Source: Candidatus Aenigmatarchaeota archaeon
GTDB lineage: Archaea; Aenigmatarchaeota; Aenigmatarchaeia; GW2011-AR5
NCBI GenBank assembly: GCA_016184005.1
Contig: JACPDL010000003.1
Location: 107,632-171,631, forward strand
Direction of reading: 5' to 3'
Length of the DNA: 64,000 nucleotides
Shown here: positions 16,899-24,828 of the stretch, one piece after another
How positions within the stretch are numbered: position 1 is the first letter of the stretch
How the letters are laid out: each line of letters starts with the position of its first letter
The notes under the pieces: model-generated
Told to the model about the DNA's origin: nothing
Seen by the model: the letters and a program-made list of their open reading frames with translations, nothing else
The model's database searches: none
Made by a program: the position numbers and the translations under genes

Positions 16899-17312
16899 AT
16901 GGATGAAATGCCCCCTGACAAACTGAAAATATTCCTTTCAGAAAAGCACCTGCTTGACATCGCTACTGTAACACCGGAAGGCTTCCCGCACGTGACGCCC
17001 GTGTGGTTTGAGTGGGATGGCAAGAAATTCCTGATCAGCACTACCCGGGAAAGGAAGAAAGCGCGCAATTTAATGGAAAACAACAGGGCAGGATTCTCAA
17101 TAGCGCCGGAAGAATTGCCTTACAGGGCCGCTGCAGGCTATGGCACCGTTGAAATTGAAGACGACCCAGAAGGGAAGCTCATACGGAAGCTCTGCCACAA
17201 ATACCTGCCGCCGGAAAAGGCAGACGAGTACTTTGAGCGGCTGAAGCAAATGGGCGGAAACAGAATCATACTGAAGCTCACCCCGTTGTGGATGACAAGC
17301 TGGGAAGGATAA
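16899..17312 (+). CDS. PPOX-class (FMN/F420) oxidoreductase family protein
   Basis: This 137-residue single-domain protein shows the split-barrel pattern: LSEKHLLDIATVTPEGFPHVTPVWFEWDGKKFLISTTRERKKARNL. This resembles pyridoxamine-phosphate-oxidase-like F420/FMN proteins. The RERKKARNL segment is where cofactor phosphate is usually bound. Substrate and cofactor cannot be told from sequence alone. It is divergent from the RNA methylase with a 32-nt spacer. Confidence 0.82.
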   Translation: MDEMPPDKLKIFLSEKHLLDIATVTPEGFPHVTPVWFEWDGKKFLISTTRERKKARNLMENNRAGFSIAPEELPYRAAAGYGTVEIEDDPEGKLIRKLCHKYLPPEKADEYFERLKQMGGNRIILKLTPLWMTSWEG

Positions 17313-17322
17313 AGCGATTTCT

Positions 17323-17583
17323 ATGAAGAAGATTGCAATAGACTTTCAAGAAAGAACTATTCCTTACGCTGAATTAGGAAGTTCAAGAGCTCAGAGTATT
17401 ATTATTGTGACTGGCAGAAGCTTACATTTAAACTGGCTCCGAGGTACACTTGTAGAAGAGAATGGGGTATATTTTTGCCAAAAACCCAGAGGCGAGAGAT
17501 ACATGATTCAAAGGCGTACAGAAACTTATCCGTTGGGTGACGGCGTCTGGGAAGAAGATAGGTTTTTGGGAGAAATAGTTTAA
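17323..17583 (+). CDS. hypothetical 86-residue protein
   Basis: A small soluble protein starting 10 nt after the PPOX gene. It is beta-rich (IIIVTGRSLHLNWLRGTLVEENGVYF). The C-terminus TYPLGDGVWEEDRFLGE resembles NYPFGDAAMDDFLGE in the 57840-58130 protein, which hints at a small shared family. No catalytic motif is visible. Confidence 0.5.
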   Translation: MKKIAIDFQERTIPYAELGSSRAQSIIIVTGRSLHLNWLRGTLVEENGVYFCQKPRGERYMIQRRTETYPLGDGVWEEDRFLGEIV

Positions 17584-17591
17584 GTGATTTT

Positions 17592-17648
17592 ATGAAGATT
17601 GCAATATGCGGAAGCATGTTGCTATTAGAAGAGCAGCTTAAACGATAA
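17592..17648 (+). pseudogene. 18-codon remnant resembling the start of a nucleotide-binding protein
   Basis: ATG at 17592 begins MKIAICGSM, a typical opening of Rossmann-like proteins such as the nucleoside deoxyribosyltransferase superfamily, but a stop follows after 18 residues. It may be a decayed gene fragment. A chance short frame is the alternative. Confidence 0.3.
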
Positions 17649-17691
17649 AGCTTTAAAATAAGTGCCCGAGTAATAAATTAAGGTGAATGAC

Positions 17692-17907
17692 ATGGCTGTC
17701 GATGTAAAATGGTTCTCGAAACATGATTTTTCTAGATATAGCGGTAAATATGTCGCTATCATAGATAAGAGGGTTGTTTCTTCAGGGAAAAATGCCAAAA
17801 AGGTATGGGAAAATGCCAAGAAAAAGTTTCCTGAAGAAACGCCTGCAATAGCTAAAATATCCAAAAAAGAGACTTATGTTCTTTTTGTAGAAATTAGAGT
17901 AAGCTGA
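17692..17907 (+). CDS. DUF5678-like small protein
   Basis: The 71-residue product (ATG at 17692) reads WFSKHDFSRYSGKYVAIIDKRVVSSGKNAKKVWENAKKKFPEE; the run of W/Y, KYVAIIDK and SGKN is the DUF5678 pattern found across archaea. It starts after an AT-rich promoter-like stretch and precedes a retropepsin-like gene by 9 nt. The two are likely a functional pair of unknown role. Confidence 0.7.
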   Translation: MAVDVKWFSKHDFSRYSGKYVAIIDKRVVSSGKNAKKVWENAKKKFPEETPAIAKISKKETYVLFVEIRVS

Positions 17908-17916
17908 CAAATTGGT

Positions 17917-18330
17917 GTGGTCTGTCTGCAAGTAAGCTTTCCTTATAAACGAGAAAATTCTGATATCTTCGGCGAAATCCATAGACCCATAGCAGTTGTG
18001 TATTTTATTGGAGAGCAGGAAATTCTGGAACTGCCATACGTTGATTCAGGGGCGGACATTACTTTAATACCAAACACTGTTGGTGAATTGCTCGGATTTG
18101 AGAAAGAGAATGATAATATAAAAGAAGTTTATAGTGTCGGAAAAAAATCTATCCCAATAATTATTAAGAAAATCAAGTTAAGAATAGCAAATCACGAATT
18201 TGAAGCCCGGGTAGCATGGGCTTTAACAGAAAATGTCCCGATTTTATTGGGAAGAATGGATGTTTTCGATAAATTTAAGATAACTTTTGATCAAGCAAAG
18301 AAGAAGACGATTTTCGAACTCAAGCCTTAG
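17917..18330 (+). CDS. retropepsin-like (clan AA) aspartic protease
   Basis: I placed the start at GTG 17917, just after the upstream stop. The 137-residue product contains YVDSGADITLIP, the D-S-G active-site motif of single-domain aspartic proteases, and a later hydrophobic-hydrophobic-Gly stretch (ENVPILLGRMDVF) expected for the fold. It would work as a homodimer. The pairing with the DUF5678-like gene is close enough to suggest co-translation. Substrate unknown. Confidence 0.8.
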   Translation: MVCLQVSFPYKRENSDIFGEIHRPIAVVYFIGEQEILELPYVDSGADITLIPNTVGELLGFEKENDNIKEVYSVGKKSIPIIIKKIKLRIANHEFEARVAWALTENVPILLGRMDVFDKFKITFDQAKKKTIFELKP

Positions 18331-18349
18331 TCAGTTCGATCTCAATACA

Positions 18350-18565
18350 TTAAATTCTTTCAAGATAACGCAACTCTTCTATCTTAAAGTCAGCCCATTG
18401 TTTCTGTGTTTCATTAAAAAAACGGTAAGGAAAACCACTATCAGCAGTAGCACGATCAATGAAACCCCCCTGATAAATAGCTCCATTTCTTGAGTCTCTG
18501 AATCTTCCAATTAAAGCTTCTGCAACAGGTCCTTCAATTATATCCAGAGCATTCATTAAAATCAC
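18350..18565 (-). CDS. hypothetical protein downstream of S10
   Basis: The 71-residue product is soluble, with Arg and aromatic residues spread through it (GRFRDSRNGAIYQGGFIDRATADSGFPYRFF). It starts 2 nt after the S10 stop on the same strand, so it is probably co-transcribed. No family recognised. Confidence 0.45.
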   Translation of the reverse strand: MILMNALDIIEGPVAEALIGRFRDSRNGAIYQGGFIDRATADSGFPYRFFNETQKQWADFKIEELRYLERI

Positions 18566-18566
18566 T

Positions 18567-18893
18567 TTAATCAGTTAATTCGATCTCGATGTTGATTTCA
18601 GTCGGTATCCTGATTCTTGTAATTTGCCGCAGGACACGGTCGTTGGCGCCAACGTCGAGGATGCGCTTGTGGATGCGCATTTCCCATGTTTCCCAGTTTC
18701 CGCCCCCGCCGCCGCGGTGCATTCCGTCGCCGCATGGTGTTTTCATCACCGGCACGCGAAGCTTCTTTGTCGGCAGAGGTATTGGGCCGCTCACGGCTGT
18801 GCCGAGCTTCTCGGCTATGTCTTTGATCTCATTGCAAAGGGCGTCCAATTGTTTTGGGTCGCGACCTGTTAACTTGATTCTTGCCGTGTTCAT
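18567..18893 (-). CDS. rps10: ribosomal protein S10 (uS10)
   Basis: The 108-residue protein begins MNTARIKLTGRDPKQLDALC, the archaeal S10 start, and contains GPIPLPTKKLRVPVMKTPCGDG and the RRIxI-type end VLRQITRIRIPTEINIEIEL. I chose the ATG at 18893 over a TTG two codons upstream. In archaea S10 usually follows EF-1A; here a small hypothetical gene (19024) lies between them. Confidence 0.95.
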   Translation of the reverse strand: MNTARIKLTGRDPKQLDALCNEIKDIAEKLGTAVSGPIPLPTKKLRVPVMKTPCGDGMHRGGGGGNWETWEMRIHKRILDVGANDRVLRQITRIRIPTEINIEIELTD

Positions 18894-19023
18894 AGACAAA
18901 TCCCTTTTCTTTAAAAAGAAAAGGTTCTTGTATCTCCCAAAAGAAATACAGAACTATTCTTTCTATATAGGACAAGCTATTAGATTGCAGAATAAGTATT
19001 AAAATGTTATTCAGGCTCACGGG

Positions 19024-19272
19024 CTAAACCATGCGGACAGGCAAAGGCTTCCCGGCTATTTCCATATGAAGTTCATCGAATCTCTCATAGGCATAACGAT
19101 ACCTTTCCCCGTGTTTCCCGCGAATCAAACGCTGTATCTCCCCGCTTATCCGGTACGTGGGATATTCTTTTGCCGCATCCCTCAGAATCCCGACAGCTTC
19201 ATCAACAAACCCTCTCCTTGTAAGCCTGCCTTCAAGTACGTAGTATGTATGCAAAACAGATAAATCAGCCAT
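19024..19272 (-). CDS. hypothetical protein between EF-1A and S10
   Basis: An 82-residue soluble protein with a helical, TPR-like middle (RRGFVDEAVGILRDAAKEYPTYRISGEIQRLI). It lies within the usual EF-1A/S10 unit, in the same orientation. No named family. Confidence 0.5.
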   Translation of the reverse strand: MADLSVLHTYYVLEGRLTRRGFVDEAVGILRDAAKEYPTYRISGEIQRLIRGKHGERYRYAYERFDELHMEIAGKPLPVRMV

Positions 19273-19335
19273 AGGAATACTAGCCGCGGAAAGTTCTAAA
19301 ATCTTCAGCCAGACGGGAATTCCCGAGAAAAAACA

Positions 19336-20598
19336 CTAAACAACAGTGTCAATGCAGACGCCTGCCGCTACTGTCTGGCCCATGTCGCGGATTGCAAACC
19401 TTGCAAGCTGTGGAATGTCAGACTGCTTTTCTATGATAACGGGCTTTGAAGGCTTCACCTTGATGACTGCTGCATCGCCTGTTTTTATGTAATCTGGGTT
19501 TTCCTGGGCAACCGCACCTGTTTTTGGATCAAGTTTCTTCACTATCTCCGTTACAGTGCATGCAACCTGCGCTGTGTGTATGTGGAACACAGGCGTGTAG
19601 CCTTTGCTGATTACGCTTGGATGATTCAATACTATGATCTGTGCAGTGAATTCCTTCACAGGCTTTGCTGCTGTGCTTGGATTGCAGGCAACATCCCCGC
19701 GCTTCACGTCTCCTTTACCAATACCGCGGACATTGAAACCGATGTTGTCCCCGGGCCTTGCTTCCTGGTGCTGCTCGTGGTGCATCTCTATTGTCTTTAC
19801 CTCGCCTTTTGAACCTGAGGGAACGAAAACTACGTTGTCATTCAATTTGAGTATTCCTGTCTCGACCCTGCCAACAGGCACGGTACCTACTCCAGTGATT
19901 GAATAAACATCCTGGATTGGAACCCTAAGCGGTTTGTCAACCGGCTGGTCAGGTTGTGTAAATGTGTCAAGCGCCTCCACTATTGTTGGACCCTTGTACC
20001 ACGGCATCTTGTCAGATTTCTTTGCTACATTGTCGCCTACATAACCAGATGTAGGGACGAAAAGCATTTCATCAGTCTTGTAGCCGATGCCTTTCAGAAG
20101 CTTGATTACAGCTTCTTTGACCTCGTTGTATTTCTTTTCATCGTAGTTTACAGCATCAATCTTGTTGAGTGCCACAAGAACCTGGCCTACTCCCAGCACT
20201 TTTGCAAGATATGCGTGCTCCTTCGTCTGCTCCTGTATGCCGTCCTTGGCTGAAACGACAAGTATTGCAGCGTCTGCCTGGGAAGTGCCCGTGATCATGT
20301 TCTTTACGAAGTCCCTGTGACCAGGAGCGTCTATAATTGTGAAGTAGAATTTGTTTGTGTCGAACCTTCTGTGCATGATGTCTATTGTAACACCACGTTC
20401 ACGCTCTTCCTTGAGCTGGTCCATGACGAATGCGAATTCGAATGTTTCTTTCTTCAGCTCTTTTGCCAGTTCTTTCAGTTTTCTCATTTCTTCTTCCCGT
20501 ATACCGCCGGTGTCGTATACAAGCCTGCCTACCAAAGTCGACTTGCCGTGGTCAACGTGGCCTATTACTACAAGGTTCATGTGAGGTTTTACTGCCAT
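19336..20598 (-). CDS. tuf: translation elongation factor EF-1A
   Basis: The 420-residue GTPase delivers aminoacyl-tRNA to the ribosome. It starts [24 protein letters not shown], with [16 protein letters not shown] and the archaeal domain 2/3 sequence. A longer frame upstream ([15 protein letters not shown]) is the translation of a palindromic repeat and is not part of the protein family, so the start is set at 20598. It heads the EF-1A/S10 cluster. Confidence 0.96.
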   Translation of the reverse strand: MAVKPHMNLVVIGHVDHGKSTLVGRLVYDTGGIREEEMRKLKELAKELKKETFEFAFVMDQLKEERERGVTIDIMHRRFDTNKFYFTIIDAPGHRDFVKNMITGTSQADAAILVVSAKDGIQEQTKEHAYLAKVLGVGQVLVALNKIDAVNYDEKKYNEVKEAVIKLLKGIGYKTDEMLFVPTSGYVGDNVAKKSDKMPWYKGPTIVEALDTFTQPDQPVDKPLRVPIQDVYSITGVGTVPVGRVETGILKLNDNVVFVPSGSKGEVKTIEMHHEQHQEARPGDNIGFNVRGIGKGDVKRGDVACNPSTAAKPVKEFTAQIIVLNHPSVISKGYTPVFHIHTAQVACTVTEIVKKLDPKTGAVAQENPDYIKTGDAAVIKVKPSKPVIIEKQSDIPQLARFAIRDMGQTVAAGVCIDTVV

Positions 20599-20612
20599 AA
20601 CAAATCCTTTTT

Positions 20613-20765
20613 CTTGCTCAGAGAAGCAAAGCTTCTCTGGCATCCCAAAGAGCTTTGCTCTTTGAGGATTTCAAAAAAGAAAAAGTCTTTGTATTCTCAA
20701 AGAACCTTACGGTTCTTTGGAATCCCAGAAAACATTTGTTTTCTGAGGATTTCCAAAAAGAAAAC
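20613..20765. repeat. tandem palindromic elements in the tuf leader region
   Basis: Four hairpins occur in a row: CAGAGAAGC/GCTTCTCTG, AAAGAGC/GCTCTTT, AAAGAACC/GGTTCTTT and AGAAAACA/TGTTTTCT, separated by GGCATCCC- and GAGGATTTC-like joints. The spacing matches two copies of the double-palindrome family. They lie in the 370-nt region between tuf (start 20598) and the purF-like gene (stop 20969). No gene is seen in the rest of this gap; it holds AT-rich stretches that may be the tuf promoter. Confidence 0.75.
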
Positions 20766-20968
20766 AAAGACGTTCTTTTGTCTTACTATCGTGTTTTTAA
20801 TCTCCTAAAAGTATGATGCAAATCCTTAAAAACATACCTTTGGAGACCAAGACCGATCTCAAATCTTTACTACGATCTATGATCTATTTAAGGGTTTCGA
20901 AAGAGGAGTAAAAACCTAAGCTTTCTGCAGATAACCTCATTTCCTAAGTAAAAACATCATCTGGAAAT

Positions 20969-22444
20969 TTAATGACTTCGAACCGGCGCGATTTGGAGAA
21001 TCTTTTCGGGCTTCTCCCCGCCCATGCAGTATGTGCATGCTGAAATTCCTGCTACCTTTATCATCCTATCGTGCGGCATGAAGCCGAGGAAATCAACAGG
21101 ATGCTCCTTCGGGCCTGTGTGCAGCCTGATCTTTTCTGTGTCTCTGCCCCATTTCGCAGCGGCAAAATCGTCAGAAGGTGGCATCGCAACGCCGTAATGG
21201 CAGCCTCGCATCTCGCCGTTCACAACGCCGCCAATCATCGACGTGTACAGAACCAGGCCGTACCATCTTACGCCTTCGTCGTCTAGCTGCTTAAGGGCTA
21301 CGGTTGCGTTCACGCCCCTTACATGGCTGTCTTCCATTATCACCACCCGTTTCCCCCGAAGCCTGCCTTTATATTCAGGATTTATGTAAAGATTCGATTT
21401 TATTGACGCCTCCCTTTCCATCATCGTCGGCATCATGAAAGCGCGCCTGTCGTTCATCTTGTAAAATATTTCTGCAAAGGGGATTTTACTGGCCTCGCTG
21501 TAAGTGCGCGCCGCGTCCAGAGGCGAATGCGGAATAAAAGTTACATAGTCAACATCTTTTTTTGAAAACCGGAAAGCGCGGTGCAGTTCACGGCCGCATT
21601 CCTCCCTTACTGCCTGCGCAAGCCTGCCGTGGAATGTAGAGCCTGGTTTTAGCAGGTATTGCAGCTCAAATATGCAGCCCGCCGGCCTTCCTTCTGTTAC
21701 CTGCTGCTGCTCGTATGCGGCTTTCGGATCATTTGGTATGAATATCGCAGAGCCGGGGCTTATCTCTTTTTCAGGCTCGCCGCCTATCTCGCGTATAGCA
21801 GTATCTTCAGAAGCAACGACAGTCCTTCCCTTTTTGTCCTTCCCTATCCAGCCCGGCCTCATTCCCAACGGATCCCTTAAAACCCACACGCCGCTGTCAT
21901 CAAGGATGGCTGTTGTGTATGCAGCAGGTATTCTTCTGATTATCGTTTCCACTGCCTTGAAGCCTTTGCCTTCTTTTTCGTATAAAACAGGAAACAGCTC
22001 AGAATCGCAGTGTGTCTTAAATCTTATGCCGCTTTCGCCAAGTTCCCGGGAAAGTTCCTTGCAATTTGCTATTTCCCCGTTGTGCACGCTCGCAACCGTT
22101 GCGCCTAACGTTACAATATGCGTTCCATAGGAATACTCTGCCTCGCTGCGGGTATAATGCGGGTGGGCTTCGTGAAGTACCAGATTGCCGCTTGTCCTGT
22201 ATCTTACGTGACCTATGGAAGGCTTCTCGCTTTTCCCTAGGATAGAAACAATCCCTCTTGGCTTGAAAGTATCAACAAGGCCGGCATATCTCAAAACAGT
22301 GATGCCGTTGCTGTCCCAAGCAGCCAGGCCAGCCATGTCCTGCCCGCGATGCTGCTGATGAAGGTTAATCTCGTACGTAGTAACAGGATCGAAAGAAACA
22401 GCTATGCCGCAATTTTCCCTAGGCTTGTCAATCAGAATCCACAC
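20969..22444 (-). CDS. PurF-like amidophosphoribosyltransferase homologue
   Basis: The 491-residue protein couples an N-terminal class II glutaminase domain (CGIAVSFDP with the nucleophilic Cys at residue 12, later HQQHRGQDMAG and HNGEIANC) to a C-terminal phosphoribosyltransferase fold (VVIMEDSHVRGVNA, a variant of the PRPP motif). The glutamine-site Cys is preceded by an 11-residue lead, as in PurF propeptides. The PRPP motif has ED in place of the usual DD and the end has CTYCMGG. No other purine genes are near, so a divergent role is possible. The start is GTG. Confidence 0.8.
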   Translation of the reverse strand: MWILIDKPRENCGIAVSFDPVTTYEINLHQQHRGQDMAGLAAWDSNGITVLRYAGLVDTFKPRGIVSILGKSEKPSIGHVRYRTSGNLVLHEAHPHYTRSEAEYSYGTHIVTLGATVASVHNGEIANCKELSRELGESGIRFKTHCDSELFPVLYEKEGKGFKAVETIIRRIPAAYTTAILDDSGVWVLRDPLGMRPGWIGKDKKGRTVVASEDTAIREIGGEPEKEISPGSAIFIPNDPKAAYEQQQVTEGRPAGCIFELQYLLKPGSTFHGRLAQAVREECGRELHRAFRFSKKDVDYVTFIPHSPLDAARTYSEASKIPFAEIFYKMNDRRAFMMPTMMEREASIKSNLYINPEYKGRLRGKRVVIMEDSHVRGVNATVALKQLDDEGVRWYGLVLYTSMIGGVVNGEMRGCHYGVAMPPSDDFAAAKWGRDTEKIRLHTGPKEHPVDFLGFMPHDRMIKVAGISACTYCMGGEKPEKILQIAPVRSH

Positions 22445-22495
22445 CCGCCCAAGCTGAAGTCCCTTAATGATTGCTCTCTTATTTCTCTGCAGACT

Positions 22496-23443
22496 TTAAA
22501 TGCTTCTGCGGCGGAGCGGCATCTCTATTTCCTCGATGAAGGGGTCTATTGCGCCGTTGTTTCTTCTCCTGACTTCGTCTCTTGCGCGCCGCAGGTGTTT
22601 CTTTGCGCTTTCTGGAAGGAAGTAGTAAGGCCGCGTGGCCAGAAGTTGCAGCTTCCCGGTGAGATCGGTCCAGAAAGTTCTGCCGTGCTTGTCTGAGAAG
22701 TATTCTCTCTCCGGTCTGTGCAAACCTTCAGCAGTATAGAGGGCTGTTACGCTTGCATCATGGGTTCTGTAAAACTGCAGCACCTCAGGAATGCAAAGCA
22801 CCTGACCTTTTTCAATAAGCTTAAGCGCCCTTACGCTGAAGTCCCTGTCCTCGCCAAAGCCAAGGCGCTCATCAAATACGCTGCCATCAATATCACGAAT
22901 TTCCTTCAAAAGCCCTTTGGAAAGCATCATTGTGTGGTGCGGAAAGTCCATATGCTGCTTTCTTATCAGCATTTGCGCCATCTCCTTCGGCTCTTCTATT
23001 TCAGGCCCTTTCATGATGCGCAGAAGTCTCATCGAACTATCGCAGATACCCATATAGCTGCAGACCAGCCTGAGGTTTGGATTCATTTTAAACCCCTGGG
23101 CTTTCATTCCAAAAGACTGTCGCGGAAGCATGTCATCGGAGTGGAGAAAAGTGACATACTGCGTATCTGAAAAATACGGGTCTTCTAAAACCATATGTAC
23201 ACCGTGGTTGCTTGCTGCAGACGCCCCGAACTTCTGCCTTGGAGTTCTTTCTCTTCTTGCATAAATTATTCTGGGGTCTGAAAAAGATGCTACGGCTTCG
23301 GCTGTGTTGTCCGTTGAGCCGTCGTCAACTATCACATGGGCAAAATCAGTGTAGCTCTGGCCCGAAACGCTGAGCATAGTCTTCTGTAGCAAGCCATTCG
23401 ACGCCCTGTTATATGTCGGCGTAATTACAGCTACTTTTGGCAT
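22496..23443 (-). CDS. family 2 glycosyltransferase
   Basis: The 315-residue enzyme starts MPKVAVITPTYNRASNGLLQKTMLSV, the GT-A fold opening, with DDGSTDNTAE (nucleotide-sugar binding) and LHSDDML (metal-binding acidic pair). There are no membrane helices, so it is a cytosolic sugar transferase, probably for surface glycans or N-glycans. Start at 23443 leaves out a non-family extension. The region just upstream is full of palindromes. Confidence 0.88.
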   Translation of the reverse strand: MPKVAVITPTYNRASNGLLQKTMLSVSGQSYTDFAHVIVDDGSTDNTAEAVASFSDPRIIYARRERTPRQKFGASAASNHGVHMVLEDPYFSDTQYVTFLHSDDMLPRQSFGMKAQGFKMNPNLRLVCSYMGICDSSMRLLRIMKGPEIEEPKEMAQMLIRKQHMDFPHHTMMLSKGLLKEIRDIDGSVFDERLGFGEDRDFSVRALKLIEKGQVLCIPEVLQFYRTHDASVTALYTAEGLHRPEREYFSDKHGRTFWTDLTGKLQLLATRPYYFLPESAKKHLRRARDEVRRRNNGAIDPFIEEIEMPLRRRSI

Positions 23444-23482
23444 CCTGAAACTTTGGCTGAAATGTTTAAAAAACAATTTCGG

Positions 23483-23600
23483 AATTCCCGAAATCCTTTG
23501 GATTTCGGAACATGGCGGAGCTTTGCTCCGCCTGTATAGGCAGAAACGAAGTTTCTGCCATATATCTCAGAGAAGCTTCATTTCTCCCAAGATCAAGAAC
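23483..23600. repeat. cluster of palindromic elements between GT2 and DEAD-box genes
   Basis: Hairpins in order: TTTCGGAATTCCCGAAA, then AAATCCTTTGGATTT, GGCGGAGCTTTGCTCCGCC, GGCAGAAACGAAGTTTCTGCC, then the degenerate GAGAAGCTTCATTTCTCCCAAGATC, which matches the end of the double-palindrome family. This looks like two or more element copies, partly decayed, filling the spacer. Confidence 0.7.
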
Positions 23601-23623
23601 GATATGGCTTGCCGTTTTTAACC

Positions 23624-24793
23624 CTATCTGTGCCAGCTGCGCCTTGCGCGGTGGCCATCGTCGCTGTGCTGCCTTTGCATGTGAACGGGCTTGGCTTTAA
23701 AATCTTCCAGATGTCCCTTTTCGATGCTGATGTACCTTATTATGTTCCTGAAAAGGCTGTGATCTTCATTGCACAGGAGAGATATCGCTTTTCCTGTCTT
23801 GCCGAAGCGCGCAGTCCGGCCTATACGGTGCGTGTAGTCCAGCGCGTTCTTTGGAATATCATAGTTGAAGACGTGGGAAACATTCTTTATGTCCAGCCCC
23901 CGTGCTGCGACATCAGTGGCGACAAGAACGTGTATCTTTCCCCGGTGAAAACCTTCCAGAATCCTTTCTCTTGCGCTCTGCGTGTGGCCGCCGTGTATCG
24001 CCATTGATTCTATATTCTCACTTTTCAAATAACGGTCCACAAAATCAGCTGCCCTGCGGGTGGCTGTGAATACTATGGCAAGCGATGGATGTTCTTTCTC
24101 TATGAGATGCGACAGCAGCGAAAGTTTCTCGTCACGCCTCACGTCGTAGTAAATGTGCTTGAGAAGATGTTTTGAAATATGACGCTCGGTTGTGATGTGC
24201 ACAGGTTCCCGCATGTATCGCCTTGCAATTCTTACTATTTCTTCCGGCATTGTTGCTGAAAACAGCATGGTCTGCCGGTTCTGCGGTGTTTGGGATATGA
24301 TCTGCTTGATATCATCGATGAAACCCATATCAAGCATCCTATCCGCTTCATCCAAAACCAGAATCTTGACTTTGCCCAGCCGAAGCGCGCCTTGCCGCAT
24401 GTGATCCAATAGGCGGCCGGGCGTGCCCACAACCATCTCAGCGTGCCGGATCTGCATTATTTGCTGCTCGTAGCCAACGCCTCCGTAGACTATCGCTGTA
24501 TTCAGGCCGACATACTTCGAGAATTTTTTCAGTTCGTTTCCAACCTGATTTGCCAGTTCCCTTGTCGGCAAAACAACAAGCGCCTGAATCCCGCCGCCTT
24601 TTGATGTGCCGTGAATGAGAGGCGTTCCAAATGCTGCTGTCTTTCCCGACCCTGTCATGGCTTCACCGATGATGTCTTTTCCCGCAAGCCCCGGCGGTAT
24701 TGTCTTTTCCTGAATAGCGGTCATTTCAATGAAACGCATTTCATGCAGCGCTTTGAGAATGCGCTGGTCTATCTTGAGCTCTGAGAATTTCAT
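23624..24793 (-). CDS. DEAD-box RNA helicase
   Basis: The 389-residue ATP-dependent helicase has all family motifs in order: Q motif (AIQEKTIP), AMTGSGKT, PTRELANQ, TPGRLLDH, DEAD, SAT, and HIGRTAR. After the core, a short basic tail (HMQRQHSDDGHRARRSWHR) probably binds RNA. The length equals a minimal helicase of the RhlE/DeaD type, so a role in RNA or ribosome remodelling is likely. ATG at 24793 was preferred to a TTG three codons upstream. Confidence 0.95.
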   Translation of the reverse strand: MKFSELKIDQRILKALHEMRFIEMTAIQEKTIPPGLAGKDIIGEAMTGSGKTAAFGTPLIHGTSKGGGIQALVVLPTRELANQVGNELKKFSKYVGLNTAIVYGGVGYEQQIMQIRHAEMVVGTPGRLLDHMRQGALRLGKVKILVLDEADRMLDMGFIDDIKQIISQTPQNRQTMLFSATMPEEIVRIARRYMREPVHITTERHISKHLLKHIYYDVRRDEKLSLLSHLIEKEHPSLAIVFTATRRAADFVDRYLKSENIESMAIHGGHTQSARERILEGFHRGKIHVLVATDVAARGLDIKNVSHVFNYDIPKNALDYTHRIGRTARFGKTGKAISLLCNEDHSLFRNIIRYISIEKGHLEDFKAKPVHMQRQHSDDGHRARRSWHR

Positions 24794-24828
24794 AAATATC
24801 AATTGATTACGTGGTTTTTAACGTTACC

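Noticed and set aside
20599..20643. N-terminal extension [14 protein letters not shown] on EF-1A
   Set aside because: It is the translation of a palindromic repeat, and EF-1A proteins begin at MAVKPHMNL.
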